A DNA stretch of 64,000 bases from Nitrospira sp. BO4 (GTDB lineage Bacteria > Nitrospirota > Nitrospiria > Nitrospirales > Nitrospiraceae). The notes under the pieces were generated by a model. That model did no database searches. It saw only the letters and a list, made by a program, of their open reading frames with translations, and was not told the DNA's origin. A program made the position numbers and the translations under genes. Below, piece after piece: positions 43,835-54,657 of this stretch. Numbering within the stretch: position 1 is the stretch's first letter; each line of letters starts with the position of its first letter. Location: assembly GCA_030144965.1 (NCBI GenBank), contig JAMPUU010000015.1, positions 1-64,000 on the forward strand, written 5' to 3'.

Positions 43835-44956
43835 CTAGAGGATCACAAGATTGTCTCGATGGATGACTTCCTCATATTCTTGAGGGCCGAACTGTTCTTG
43901 AATATCGGCTGTCTTGAGCCCTTTCATTCGGTTTAATGAGTCGGACGAACAGTTCACCAAGCCTTTGGCGAATTCCTTTCCGTCCGTATCAAGACAATTG
44001 ACCGGATCCCCGGCTTCAAATGATCCCGTGACCTGGAGGACGCCCGAAGCCAATAGACTTTTCCCTCGCTTCGTCAGTGCATCGACTGCTCCTTGGTCGA
44101 GGTGTATCTGGCCGCGGGCGCGAAGCGTGAAGGCGATCCAATGTTTGCGACTGTTGAGGCGACGCTCCCTGGCAAGAAAGAGACTTCCGCCTGGCTCACC
44201 GGCGAGAACCTTCGGCAGGAGTCCGGCCCGTTCGCCGTTGAGAATCAGGGTAGAGATTCCATACTCTCCGACTTTTTTGGCGGCTCGTAGCTTGGTTGCC
44301 ATTCCCCCGGTGCCTTCAAATGTGATGGACACTCCCGCCCGGCGCTCAATATCTTGGGTAATCTCCGGAATGAGTGGAATCAGAGTGGCGGACGGATTTT
44401 TGCGCGGATCTTCAGTATACAGACCGTCGACGTCCGAGAGAATCACCAGCAGGTCTGCATCCGCCAGGTGAGCCACTTCGCTTGCAAGGGTGTCGTTGTC
44501 GCCGACTCTGATCTCATCAACCGCGACGGTATCATTTTCGTTGATGATCGGCAGGATGCCGAACCCAATGAGCGCCGAAAGGGTATGGCGGGCATTGAGA
44601 AAACGGCGTCGATCAGCGAGATCCTGGTGGGTGAGGAGAATCTGCGCCACTTGAATCCCCAGGCGCTCGAAGGCCTTTTCATAGGCCCACATCAGTCGGC
44701 TTTGCCCCACAGCCGCCGCAGCCTGCTTGACTGGAAGGCTTTTGGGATAGTCTTTCAGCTGTAACTTTCGAATACCGGAGACGATGGCACCCGAGGAGAC
44801 GATCAGGACTTCACGATCCTGAGTTCGGAGAGAAGCAATTTCATCGGCCAATCTCTCGATTTGGTGGGGGCGTAAACCCTCCGCACGCGAAGCGATCAGG
44901 CTGCTGCCGATCTTGATGACGATCCGTTTGGCCTGTGCTAAGAGCGTGTCTCGCAT
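43835..44956 (-). CDS. proB: Glutamate 5-kinase ProB
   Basis: 373 residues. The amino-acid kinase domain (residues 8-260) has KIGSSLIA, SSGAIVSGIRKL, NENDTVAVDEIRVGDND and FEGTGGMATKLRAAK. The C-terminal PUA domain (about 280-365) is present, so the protein is full length. It catalyses the first step of proline synthesis. The start overlaps the end of obg by 19 bases. Confidence 0.95.
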   Translation of the reverse strand: MRDTLLAQAKRIVIKIGSSLIASRAEGLRPHQIERLADEIASLRTQDREVLIVSSGAIVSGIRKLQLKDYPKSLPVKQAAAAVGQSRLMWAYEKAFERLGIQVAQILLTHQDLADRRRFLNARHTLSALIGFGILPIINENDTVAVDEIRVGDNDTLASEVAHLADADLLVILSDVDGLYTEDPRKNPSATLIPLIPEITQDIERRAGVSITFEGTGGMATKLRAAKKVGEYGISTLILNGERAGLLPKVLAGEPGGSLFLARERRLNSRKHWIAFTLRARGQIHLDQGAVDALTKRGKSLLASGVLQVTGSFEAGDPVNCLDTDGKEFAKGLVNCSSDSLNRMKGLKTADIQEQFGPQEYEEVIHRDNLVIL

Positions 44957-45963
44957 GGGATCGTTCGCAACGTCTCCATCTGCTTCCCGACGTAAATGAT
45001 CAGGTTATCGAGCCCCTGATTGGTGGCGGCCGAAATCGCCAAGCAGGGATAGCCTTGCTGCCGGCAATAGGTCTGCAGCCGAGCCAGCCGCTCACTTTGG
45101 CCGATCACATCGATCTTTGTCGCAACGATGGCAAATGGGCGGTGGGTGAGTGTCGGGTCGTAGGCAGAAAGTTCCTGCCGCAGAGTTTCGAAACTGGCGA
45201 CCGGATCTTCAGCGGCCCATTCTGAGACATCGATCAGGTGGAGTAAGAAAGCGGTGCGTTCGATATGACGGAGGAACTGTACCCCCAGACCTTTTCCTTC
45301 GTGGGCACCCTCGATCAAGCCGGGGATATCGGCCACGACAAAGCTGCGGTCGGATCCCCACCGAACAACGCCGAGATTCGGAACCAGCGTGGTAAAGGGA
45401 TAATCAGCGATCTTGGGACGCGCCGCTGAAATAGCGGCAATGAGCGTTGATTTCCCGGCGTTCGGAAATCCCAGCAGCCCAACGTCGGCAAGCAGTTTGA
45501 GCTCAAGCCGCAATGTCCGCTCTTCTCCCGGAGTGCCGGGAGTGCATTTTGTCGGTACTCGATTGACGGAGGTGGCGAAGTTGCTGTTCCCTTTCCCGCC
45601 CCGCCCTCCTTGTGCAATCACGGCTGTTTGGCCATCCTCGATGAAATCGACGACTATTTCTTTCGTCTGGTCATCGTAGACGATGGTACCGACGGGAACG
45701 GTGATGGTGACGTCTTCTCCCGAGCGGCCTGTGCAATTGGACCCACCGCCGTGGCGCCCATCTTGGGCCTCATACTGCTTCTGGTAGCGGAGGTCGAGTA
45801 GAGTCGTCAATCGATGGGACGCGGTCATGATGATATCGCCGCCATCGCCGCCGTCGCCGCCGTCCGGACCTCCGCGTGGAACGAACATCTCCCTTCGGAA
45901 GCTGCAGATGCCGTTTCCGCCGCGGCCGGCTCGCACCATGATGTGTACTTCATCGACGAACAT
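44938..45963 (-). CDS. obg: GTPase Obg (CgtA)
   Basis: 341 residues. The glycine-rich Obg fold is at 1-158 (GGPDGGDGGDGG and similar), then the GTPase domain: G1 GFPNAGKST, G2 region DYPFTTLVPNLG, G3 DIPGLIEGAHEG, G4 ATKID. It helps assemble the 50S subunit. It sits after rplU-rpmA, the widely conserved order. Confidence 0.96.
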   Translation of the reverse strand: MFVDEVHIMVRAGRGGNGICSFRREMFVPRGGPDGGDGGDGGDIIMTASHRLTTLLDLRYQKQYEAQDGRHGGGSNCTGRSGEDVTITVPVGTIVYDDQTKEIVVDFIEDGQTAVIAQGGRGGKGNSNFATSVNRVPTKCTPGTPGEERTLRLELKLLADVGLLGFPNAGKSTLIAAISAARPKIADYPFTTLVPNLGVVRWGSDRSFVVADIPGLIEGAHEGKGLGVQFLRHIERTAFLLHLIDVSEWAAEDPVASFETLRQELSAYDPTLTHRPFAIVATKIDVIGQSERLARLQTYCRQQGYPCLAISAATNQGLDNLIIYVGKQMETLRTIPCETRS

Positions 45964-46086
45964 AGGCTGGTAAACCCTATAGACGGTTTGATTAAGAGAT
46001 GAGAAAGTATACCTGACCCTGAGCCGAGGAGGGGAGGGAGAATTTACCCAACCATGATCGTTAGGGAAGCGAGCGGAAAACGAGAA

Positions 46087-46350
46087 TCAGGACTTGGTTG
46101 GAACGGGGTACACGCTGACCTTTCGTCTGCCGCGTCCACCCTCAAACTTGACCACGCCGCTCATTTTGGCGAACAAGGTATGGTCCCTCCCAAGGTCCAC
46201 ATTGAACCCAGGAAAAAACTTGGTACCACGCTGGCGGACGATAATGCTGCCGGCGGTAACCGTTTGACCGCCATAGGCCTTCACACCTAAATATTGAGGA
46301 TTGCTGTCGCGGCCGTTACGTGATGATCCGCCGCCTTTGTTTGTCGCCAT
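46087..46350 (-). CDS. rpmA: 50S ribosomal protein L27
   Basis: 87 residues. The N-terminus [20 protein letters not shown] is the standard L27 start without the cleaved leader seen in Firmicutes. It has the L27 core [20 protein letters not shown]. It lies 21 bases after rplU and 123 before obg in one transcript. Confidence 0.97.
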   Translation of the reverse strand: MATNKGGGSSRNGRDSNPQYLGVKAYGGQTVTAGSIIVRQRGTKFFPGFNVDLGRDHTLFAKMSGVVKFEGGRGRRKVSVYPVPTKS

Positions 46351-46371
46351 GGTAGGTCCTTCTCGTCTTAA

Positions 46372-46686
46372 TTAGGCCGTTGCAATGTTCGTGATCAACA
46401 GCTTGGTGAATCCTTGTCGGTGTCCACGGGTGCGGCGGTAGTTCTTACGGCGTTTCTTCTTAAACACGGTGATCGATCGAGTCCGTCCGTGCCGCACGAT
46501 TTCGGCTGTGACTTTGGCACCGCTCAGTAGCGGTTGTCCGATCATGACACCGGCATCGCCGTGCACGAGATGAACCTGGTCGAGTTCGACCTGAGCCCCG
46601 ACGTCTCCGGCCAGGCTTTGAACCTGAATCGTAGAACCTGTTTCGACCCGATATTGTTTACCACCCGTTTCAACGATTGCGTACAT
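46372..46686 (-). CDS. rplU: 50S ribosomal protein L21
   Basis: 104 residues starting MYAIVETGGKQYRV, the conserved L21 start. The longer open frame to 46725 is rejected because it runs across the -10 element at 46717-46722. GGAG is 8 bases before the chosen ATG. The ending (KKKRRKNYRRTRGHRQGFTK) is the rRNA-binding tail. Confidence 0.96.
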   Translation of the reverse strand: MYAIVETGGKQYRVETGSTIQVQSLAGDVGAQVELDQVHLVHGDAGVMIGQPLLSGAKVTAEIVRHGRTRSITVFKKKRRKNYRRTRGHRQGFTKLLITNIATA

Positions 46687-46716
46687 ATCCATATCTCCAC
46701 GCTTGAGGAACGGTTC

Positions 46717-46745
46717 ATTTAACATGGGGGTATGAGGGGTGTCAA
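46717..46745 (-). promoter_or_regulatory. Promoter of rplU-rpmA-obg
   Basis: Leftward TTGACA (46740-46745), 17-base spacer, TTAAAT (46717-46722). Predicted start of the transcript is near 46710, leaving a 5' leader of about 25 bases before the L21 ATG at 46686. Confidence 0.65.
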
Positions 46746-46895
46746 GCCGAGCGCCTCATAAATCAGCGATCGCCTGCAAGCCCCCTCTTTCGTGGGCTAG
46801 GACGTCGGCCCCGCCCGCACGTATGCTGAGCGCCACCAAGAGATAGCACCGATCCGGTGCTTCTACAGTACAGACAGGGAGATGACAACGAGATC

Positions 46896-47240
46896 ATGCC
46901 TGCTACCAACAAATTTGTGATTCGTACGTATCACCGGATTCCGGTTCGCTGCGAGGTGTACTACCTGGGCGGAGATTTTCTCGGAAAGGGAACCGTGATG
47001 AACCTGTGTCGTAACGGATTCCGTGTGCTGGGCGATCATCAAGTGGTGCCCGGGATGGAGCTTGTCATTCGGCTCACCCTTCCTGACAGAGATGAGCCGG
47101 TCGAAATCCAGCGTGTTATTGTTCGATGGGTGCGTGGTCTGTTGTTTGGGGCCAAAGTGGTGACCATGAGCCCGGATGGGGAAGATCGAGTCGGAACGTT
47201 TCTGAGTTCCCGCCTTCGCGCCTATTGCGCCTCTTCGTAA
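46896..47240 (+). CDS. PilZ-domain protein
   Basis: 114 residues from the ATG at 46896. RTYHRIPVRCEVYYLG carries the arginine strand and NLCRNGFRV sits where the D/NxSxxG motif of c-di-GMP-binding PilZ domains is expected, though the Ser is replaced by Cys-Arg. Binding of c-di-GMP is therefore uncertain. A start at GTG 46857 is possible. It precedes ilvE by 136 bases. Confidence 0.75.
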   Translation: MPATNKFVIRTYHRIPVRCEVYYLGGDFLGKGTVMNLCRNGFRVLGDHQVVPGMELVIRLTLPDRDEPVEIQRVIVRWVRGLLFGAKVVTMSPDGEDRVGTFLSSRLRAYCASS

Positions 47241-47376
47241 GCGAGCGCGTCACCCGGCGAGCATGCTTCCAGGCTAAGTACCGGTCCGTTTGCTTGACCC
47301 CCGTACAGCCTCACGCTATAGTCGTTCTCGTTGATCGAGCCGGGATTGCACCATCCTGAACGGGAGATTGCCTCCA

Positions 47377-48291
47377 ATGCTGGAACCAGTTGAAAAAATC
47401 TGGATGGACGGAAAGTTTGTGGCGTGGGAGGAGGCCAACGTCCATGTCCTGACTCATTCGTTACACTATGGTTTGGCAGCGTTTGAAGGACTCCGGTGTT
47501 ACAAAGGCAAATCGGGATCCGCAATTTTCCGGCTGCAGGAGCATGTCGATCGACTATTTGATTCGGCCCATATCGCCATGATGGTCATGCCGTATGACAA
47601 GAAACAGATTGCCGACGCCATTGTGGAAACAGTTCGCATCAATCGTCTCGATGCCTGTTATATTCGCCCCTTGGTCTACATCGGGTACGGTGCGATGGGC
47701 GTGCACCCGGGCGACAATCCGATACGGATGGCCATTGCGGCTTGGAAATGGGGCGCTTACCTGGGTGACGATGCGCTGGCCAATGGGATGCGTGCGTGTG
47801 TTTCTTCCTTCACCAGGCACCATGTGAATGTGTCCATGACCAGAGGAAAAATATCCGGGTACTATGTGAACTCCATCATGGCCAAGCGACAGGCCAAGGC
47901 CGACGGATATGACGAAGCGATTCTTCTCGACCCCGAGGGCTACGTAGCCGAGGGAACCGGAGAGAATGTGTTTATCGTTCGCCGGGGCGTTCTCAAAACG
48001 ACGCCGCTCACGTCGGTGCTGGAAGGGATCACGAGAAACTCCGTCATGCAATTGGCCCAAGAGCGAAAAATCACTGTGGCCGAAGAACGATTCACGCGCG
48101 ATGAAATGTACATCGCCGACGAAGTGTTCGTAACCGGCACTGCCGCCGAATTGACCCCGGTTCGAGAAATCGACAATCGGCGAATCGGAAATGGCGCGCC
48201 CGGACCGATTACGCGTGCCCTCCAACATGCCTTCTTTTCGATTGTGCGTGGGGAAGATCCTGCCCACGAATCCTGGCTGACCCGGGTCTGA
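47377..48291 (+). CDS. ilvE: Branched-chain amino acid aminotransferase IlvE
   Basis: 304 residues, PLP fold type IV. Family pattern: HSLHYGLAAFEGLRCYKG, YIRPLVYIGYGAMGVHPG, PLP lysine region in GKISGYYVNSIMAKRQAK, EGYVAEGTGENVFIVRRG, and TGTAAELTPVREID. It makes Val, Leu and Ile from their keto acids. ATG 47377 is preferred to the TTG at 47368. Confidence 0.93.
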   Translation: MLEPVEKIWMDGKFVAWEEANVHVLTHSLHYGLAAFEGLRCYKGKSGSAIFRLQEHVDRLFDSAHIAMMVMPYDKKQIADAIVETVRINRLDACYIRPLVYIGYGAMGVHPGDNPIRMAIAAWKWGAYLGDDALANGMRACVSSFTRHHVNVSMTRGKISGYYVNSIMAKRQAKADGYDEAILLDPEGYVAEGTGENVFIVRRGVLKTTPLTSVLEGITRNSVMQLAQERKITVAEERFTRDEMYIADEVFVTGTAAELTPVREIDNRRIGNGAPGPITRALQHAFFSIVRGEDPAHESWLTRV

Positions 48292-48384
48292 CGATCGAAA
48301 GCACCGTAGAACGATCATTGACCGGGGAGCGGCCTCGCCGCGATATTCCCGTTTGAAGAAAAACGCGAAGCTGATTTCGTCCGG

Positions 48385-48741
48385 TTAGTGGCCGGCTGCC
48401 GGAGTGTCCCCTGACGGATGCGATTCCGAGGGTGGCTGGGAGGATGGCCCTGACGGAGGTGCCGCCGGTTCGCTTTTTTGCTGCAGGTCAATCACTGTCG
48501 AGGAAAAGTTCCGTTGCTTGGCCAAAATTGCCAGCGTGAGCGACGTGACCATGAATACGGCCGCGACGATGACGGTAAACTTGCTCAGGAAGTTGGCAGG
48601 TCCCCGGCTTCCAAACACCGTCTGACTGGAGCCGCCGAATGCGGCACCGATCTCCGCTCCCTTCCCTGATTGCAGAAGAATCGCCCCGATCATCAGAAAA
48701 CATATCAGCACGTGGACTACGACAATCAGCGTATACAGCAT
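48385..48741 (-). CDS. secG: Protein-export membrane protein SecG
   Basis: 118 residues. Two membrane helices (LIVVVHVLICFLMIGAILLQ and FTVIVAAVFMVTSLTLAILA) flank the conserved SGKGAEIGAAFGGSSQTVFG. The C-terminal 40 residues are Pro/Ser-rich. It is part of the SecYEG translocon. It follows tpiA by 6 bases, the common arrangement. Confidence 0.95.
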   Translation of the reverse strand: MLYTLIVVVHVLICFLMIGAILLQSGKGAEIGAAFGGSSQTVFGSRGPANFLSKFTVIVAAVFMVTSLTLAILAKQRNFSSTVIDLQQKSEPAAPPSGPSSQPPSESHPSGDTPAAGH

Positions 48742-48747
48742 GAGATT

Positions 48748-49530
48748 TCAGACTCCGATTGACTTCGTGACGGAAGCGATCTTGGCGATTGTAGCAAAGG
48801 AATCAACCTGGAGACAAGCTCCGCCGATGAGTGCGCCATCGATCTGGTCAGAGGATAACAACGATTCTGCATTTTGAGGCGTGACGCTCCCTCCATAGAG
48901 AATCCTCGTGGATTCGGCGATCGTGGGCGACCATGTGACGGCAAGGACTTGTCGAATCGTGCGGTGGGCGGCGACGGCTTGGTCCGCTGTCGCTGCTTTG
49001 CCGGTGCCGATCGCCCATACCGGCTCATAGGCGATGATGAAGTCGGCCATTGCGTCGGAGGGAATGCCGGACAGACTTTCCTGGAGTTGGTGGGTCAGCA
49101 CGGTGTCGGTCGTCCCGCCGTCTCGTTGGGCCAGCGATTCCCCGATGCAGAGGATGGGGCGCAGCCCATGTTTGAGCGCTGCGCGAATCTTCTTGTGGAT
49201 GCCGTCGTTCTGCTCGCCGAAAAGAGTTCGCCGCTCAGAATGGCCTAGGATGACATAGCGGCAGCCGAGGTCTTTGAGCATCGGCGCGGAGACTTCTCCC
49301 GTAAAGGCGCCGCTATCTTCCCAAAACATATTCTGGGCGCCGAGCTGAATCGGAGACGATGGGCCCAAGGCGTTGCGGACCGATTCCAGCGCAGTGAATG
49401 GGGGAGCAATGGCCAGTTCAACGGTTGTGGATGGAGCAGGAAGGCGCTCTTTCAGCTCACGCACGAAGGAGACCGCTTCGGACGCGGTCTTATTCAGCTT
49501 CCAGTTGCCGACGATCAGGACTCTGCGCAC
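48748..49530 (-). CDS. tpiA: Triosephosphate isomerase TpiA
   Basis: 260 residues. Active-site parts: GNWKLNKT (Lys), ILGHSERR (His), AYEPVWAIGTGKAA (Glu and flexible loop), ILYGGSVTPQNA (phosphate loop). It interconverts dihydroxyacetone phosphate and glyceraldehyde 3-phosphate. Third gene of the leftward gap-pgk-tpiA-secG run. Confidence 0.96.
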   Translation of the reverse strand: MRRVLIVGNWKLNKTASEAVSFVRELKERLPAPSTTVELAIAPPFTALESVRNALGPSSPIQLGAQNMFWEDSGAFTGEVSAPMLKDLGCRYVILGHSERRTLFGEQNDGIHKKIRAALKHGLRPILCIGESLAQRDGGTTDTVLTHQLQESLSGIPSDAMADFIIAYEPVWAIGTGKAATADQAVAAHRTIRQVLAVTWSPTIAESTRILYGGSVTPQNAESLLSSDQIDGALIGGACLQVDSFATIAKIASVTKSIGV

Positions 49531-49566
49531 CGCGATTCCCGGTCTCTATTCTTTGAGGGTTATCGA

Positions 49567-50766
49567 TCAGTTCGGGCGGTCAGGCAGCGCCGCAAGGCCG
49601 GGAAGTGTTTTGCCTTCGAGTAATTCCAGGGCCGCGCCACCTCCGGTGGAGATGAACGACATATTCTCCGAGACGCCGGCTCGATGAACGGCCAGACTCG
49701 TTTCGCCGCCGCCGACTATCGTGAGGGCGTATGCATCGGCGATCGCGTGAGCCATGGCAAACGTGCCCCTGGCATAGGCGTCGATTTCGAACACACCCAT
49801 CGGGCCGTTCCACAGGATGGTTTTCGCATTTTGAACCGCTTCATTGAACAGCTTGACGGAGGCCGGACCGATGTCGAGGGCATACCATCCTTTGGGAATC
49901 TCCTGCACAGGAACAATCTTGGTTTCAGCGCCCACCTCTCGGCTGGCCGCAACCACACAATCGACGGGTAGGTAAAATTTGACTCCTCGTGAGAGCGCGT
50001 GGTCTTCGATTCCCCGGGCAAAATCCAACATGTCCATTTCGACGAGGGAATTACCGATCTCCATGCCCTTTGCCTTCAAGAACGTAAACGCCATCCCGCC
50101 GCCGATGATGACTTTATCGACTTTCTTCCCCAGGTTTTCGATGACGCCGATCTTTCCGGATACCTTCGCGCCTCCCAGAATGGCGGCAAACGGCCGAACG
50201 GGGTTGGCGACAGCGCCCTCGAGGTACTCGATTTCCTTCTTCAGCAGCGCGCCTGCGGCCGCGTCAGCAATGAACTTCGTGATCCCGACGGTCGACGCGT
50301 GAGCCCGATGCGCTGCTCCGAAGGCGTCGTTGATGAAGACGTCGCCGAGCGAAGCCAGGGCCTTGGCGAAGGCGTCGTCGTTCTTCTCCTCGCCTTCGTG
50401 AAAGCGGAGATTTTCCAGCAAGAGCACATCTCCGTCCTTCATCTTGGCGACCAGCTTCTCGACGGCCGGGCCAATACAGTCCGGCGCGAAGATCACTTCT
50501 TTACCGAGCAGCCGGCCCAGGCGTTTTGCGACAGGCGCCAGGCTATACTTGGGCTCAAAGGCACCCTTCGGCCGACCGAGGTGAGAGCAGAGAATAACTT
50601 TGGCGCCCTCGTCGACGACGCGATTGATGGTCGGCAAGGTCGAGCGAATGCGGGTGTCGTCGGTAATTTGCAGCGCTTCATCGAGCGGGACGTTGAAATC
50701 GGCGCGGATGATGACGCGCTTGCCACGAAGTTGCACATCGTCGATCGTTTTCTTGTGCAAGTTCAT
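49567..50766 (-). CDS. pgk: Phosphoglycerate kinase
   Basis: 399 residues from the ATG at 50766 (AAGGAG upstream). Family pattern: GKRVIIRADFNVPLDE, LCSHLGRPKG, APDCIGPAV, AILGGAKVSGKIGVIENL, and the C-terminal TIVGGGETSLAVHRAG. It forms 1,3-bisphosphoglycerate in the fixing direction or ATP in glycolysis. Spacing to gap is 83 bases. Confidence 0.96.
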   Translation of the reverse strand: MNLHKKTIDDVQLRGKRVIIRADFNVPLDEALQITDDTRIRSTLPTINRVVDEGAKVILCSHLGRPKGAFEPKYSLAPVAKRLGRLLGKEVIFAPDCIGPAVEKLVAKMKDGDVLLLENLRFHEGEEKNDDAFAKALASLGDVFINDAFGAAHRAHASTVGITKFIADAAAGALLKKEIEYLEGAVANPVRPFAAILGGAKVSGKIGVIENLGKKVDKVIIGGGMAFTFLKAKGMEIGNSLVEMDMLDFARGIEDHALSRGVKFYLPVDCVVAASREVGAETKIVPVQEIPKGWYALDIGPASVKLFNEAVQNAKTILWNGPMGVFEIDAYARGTFAMAHAIADAYALTIVGGGETSLAVHRAGVSENMSFISTGGGAALELLEGKTLPGLAALPDRPN

Positions 50767-50849
50767 GGCGAGGCTCCTTCTGCTAGGTTCGGCCAAAACG
50801 GGTTAGATGAATTCGTTAGACGCCTATCCCACCTTCACGCTCGGGGCAC

Positions 50850-51968
<1,119 letters not shown>

Positions 51969-52083
51969 TCAAAATGTCACAACTACGGGGGACGCTCGTG
52001 GGCACCGGACCCGTGGGCGCGCTTTTGGTTCCGGTACGTGGCTGTGGAGTCCAAAGTACAGGCAGGCAATTTTGGAGACACAT

Positions 52084-54501
52084 GTGAGCGAGACATTATC
52101 TGAACAGGCGGCACAGGCATTGGAGTGGCCTCGGTTACTGGAACTCCTCGCGCAACATGCGCGGTCGGTGATCGGAATGGCTCAATGCCGGTCTCTTCCC
52201 CTGTCGGGTGACCTCGCGGAGGCATGCCTCCGGCAACAAGAGACGACGGAAATGGTGAGATTACTGGAAGGGAGTGATCCGGTGCCGACGCTGTCATTTC
52301 CCGATATTCGTGAGCAACTGACTCGATCGAGCAAGGGTGGAGAGCTTGAACCCGTTGAATTGCGAGATTGCGCGATGGTCCTGACACTGATGACTGAAGT
52401 GGAGCAATACGCAAAGTCCCATACAGTCGAGACGCGGACTCTGGCGAGGGTTCTGGAGCCGCTTCATGTCACGAAGAGTCTGCAGGGCCTCCTGAGGGCT
52501 ATTGAGAGAGTCATCCAAACGGACGGGTCGATTAAGGATTCGGCGTCGCCGGAGCTCCAGCGTCTGACAAGTCAGGCACAGGAGCTCAAGCATGAAATGC
52601 GTCAGCATCTCGAGCGGATCTTGCATTCCAAAAGATATGAAGACGTGCTCCAAGAGTCGTATTTTGCACAACGAGAAGGCCGCTACGTCGTGCCCGTAAA
52701 GGCGGACATGCGGGGGAGAGTTCCCGGGATCGTCCACGACGTGTCGGCCAGCGGCGCAACCGTCTTTGTGGAGCCTCGCGAATTGGTCGAACTGAACAAT
52801 TCTATTAAAGTGGCGGATTTGGAGATCGAGCGGGAGGTGCATCGCATCTTGCGAGAGCTCAGCGGGTTGGTGGCTTCCAAAGCGAACGATATCGGTCAGG
52901 GAATCGAAGCGTTGGCCGAATGCGATGTCATCAAAGCGAAAGCCGAGGTGAGTCGTCGGCTGAAATGTAATCCGGTCGCGTTGAATGAGCAGGGACGTGT
53001 GGTCCTGAAGCAGGCACGGCATCCGCTGCTGCTCATCGCGAAAGATCATGTTGTGGCCAATGACATTCACATGGAAGAAGCGATCCGGGTTCTGGTGATC
53101 TCCGGACCGAATACGGGAGGGAAGACCGTCACACTGAAGATCCTTGGGCTGTTCGCGCTCATGGTGCGGGCAGGACTGCATCTCCCTTGCGCTCCGGAAT
53201 CCGAGATGGCGCTCTTCACGGATCTCTACGCCGACATCGGGGATGCACAGGACTTGAGCCGCGATCTGTCCAGTTTTTCGGCCCACATGACCCATATGAT
53301 CCGATTGCTTTCCGAGAGCGCTGCCGGACCGACACCAGACGAATTCTCCATGCCGTGTTCGCTGGTGCTTCTTGATGAGCCGGTGACCTCGACCGATCCG
53401 CAAGAAGGGGCAGCCTTGGCAGAGGCGCTTCTGTGCCGCTTGTTCGAAATGAACATGAAGGTGGTGGCGACGACGCATTATGGCGCGCTCAAAGAGCTGG
53501 CACAGACGACTCCTGGTTTCGCCAACGCCAGCGTGGAATTCGACGTGGAGCGCTTTGCGCCGACCTATCGATTGTTCGCAGGGATCCCGGGTGGTTCATC
53601 TGCCTTGGAGATCGCCGGCCGACTTGGGATGGATGAACGTATCGTGAACGACGCGCGAACGCGGCTCCACCGCGATAATCAACGGCTCGACGAACTCATG
53701 GCCGATTTGCAACGGAAGCAGCGCCAACTGGCTGAAGATAGCGTCCGGATCCAGAGAGCCAGGCAAGAAGCCGAGCAAGCGGCTCGGGAAGCGCAAGCGC
53801 TCCGGGCGCAATTGGAAGCGGCCGAGCAGGAAGCTCGACGAGGGCTCAAGAAGAAACTTGGCGAGCAGTTTCAACGCGCACGAGCGGAGGTCCAGGCCAC
53901 CGTCGATTCCCTGAAGCGCGAGCAGAAGCTGATCAAGGCGAAAGAAACCAAGGAGCGCTTGCGCGAATTGGAAACGCGAACCAGAGAGGAACTTGCTCCG
54001 ACCGGCAAGCCGATTCCACTTGAGCAGCTTGGGATCGGCGATACGGTGGAAATCGTCGGGTTGGCCATGACCGGAAGTTTGCTGGAAACGCCTCAAGGGA
54101 AAAAACGCGTTCGTGTCAAAGTCGGCGAGGGGGAAATCCTGGCGACTGTCTCGAGCCTTGTCGGTCTCGCGCACGAAACAGGTGCAGAAGCGGCACCATC
54201 GACATCAACCGTTACAACTCCCCGACGAGTTTCGACGAGCAATGGATTGGGGCTGGATGAACAGACAGTGGTAGACGTACGAGGGCAGGCGGCAGATGAC
54301 GCACTCGATCAGGTCGTCGCGGCGTTAGATCGGGCGGCTCTGAGCGGCGCCCCGTACCTCCGTATCATCCATGGGCATGGGACTGGTCGTCTCAAATCTG
54401 TCCTGCGCGAGTACCTGGAAGAGTCGCCCTATGTAGCGGAGTTTCGCCCTGGTGATCGCGCCGAAGGAGGGGATGGAGTGACGGTGGCGAAATTGTGCTG
54501 A
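52084..54501 (+). CDS. mutS2: MutS2 (recombination/ribosome-rescue ATPase with Smr domain)
   Basis: 805 residues from the GTG at 52084 (GGAG 7 bases upstream). The MutS core and clamp occupy 1-320. Walker A SGPNTGGKTVTLK at about 345 and signature/Walker B region DLSSFSAHMTHMIRLL, LVLLDEPVTSTDPQEG follow. A coiled coil runs about 520-640, and the C-terminal Smr nuclease-like domain (VDVRGQAADDALDQV, IIHGHGTGRLKSVL) is intact. MutS2 proteins act on recombination intermediates or collided ribosomes. Confidence 0.94.
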   Translation: MSETLSEQAAQALEWPRLLELLAQHARSVIGMAQCRSLPLSGDLAEACLRQQETTEMVRLLEGSDPVPTLSFPDIREQLTRSSKGGELEPVELRDCAMVLTLMTEVEQYAKSHTVETRTLARVLEPLHVTKSLQGLLRAIERVIQTDGSIKDSASPELQRLTSQAQELKHEMRQHLERILHSKRYEDVLQESYFAQREGRYVVPVKADMRGRVPGIVHDVSASGATVFVEPRELVELNNSIKVADLEIEREVHRILRELSGLVASKANDIGQGIEALAECDVIKAKAEVSRRLKCNPVALNEQGRVVLKQARHPLLLIAKDHVVANDIHMEEAIRVLVISGPNTGGKTVTLKILGLFALMVRAGLHLPCAPESEMALFTDLYADIGDAQDLSRDLSSFSAHMTHMIRLLSESAAGPTPDEFSMPCSLVLLDEPVTSTDPQEGAALAEALLCRLFEMNMKVVATTHYGALKELAQTTPGFANASVEFDVERFAPTYRLFAGIPGGSSALEIAGRLGMDERIVNDARTRLHRDNQRLDELMADLQRKQRQLAEDSVRIQRARQEAEQAAREAQALRAQLEAAEQEARRGLKKKLGEQFQRARAEVQATVDSLKREQKLIKAKETKERLRELETRTREELAPTGKPIPLEQLGIGDTVEIVGLAMTGSLLETPQGKKRVRVKVGEGEILATVSSLVGLAHETGAEAAPSTSTVTTPRRVSTSNGLGLDEQTVVDVRGQAADDALDQVVAALDRAALSGAPYLRIIHGHGTGRLKSVLREYLEESPYVAEFRPGDRAEGGDGVTVAKLC

Positions 54502-54657
54502 TTATTTTGGCGGAGGATACGTGCCGAGATAATTCTCAAGCCACTCGATGTGGCCAAGAAATTCCCTCCTACTCTTGGGCCTCGCCCCGATGACGCCCAA
54601 TGCTGAGTCCATGATGACCGATCTGGCGTCATGGCTGTCGCCTGCGAGAGTGCCTAA

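Noticed and set aside
46372-46725. A longer L21 reading frame with 13 extra residues
   Set aside because: It would start upstream of the predicted transcript start and inside the promoter; the L21 family begins at MYAIVETGG.
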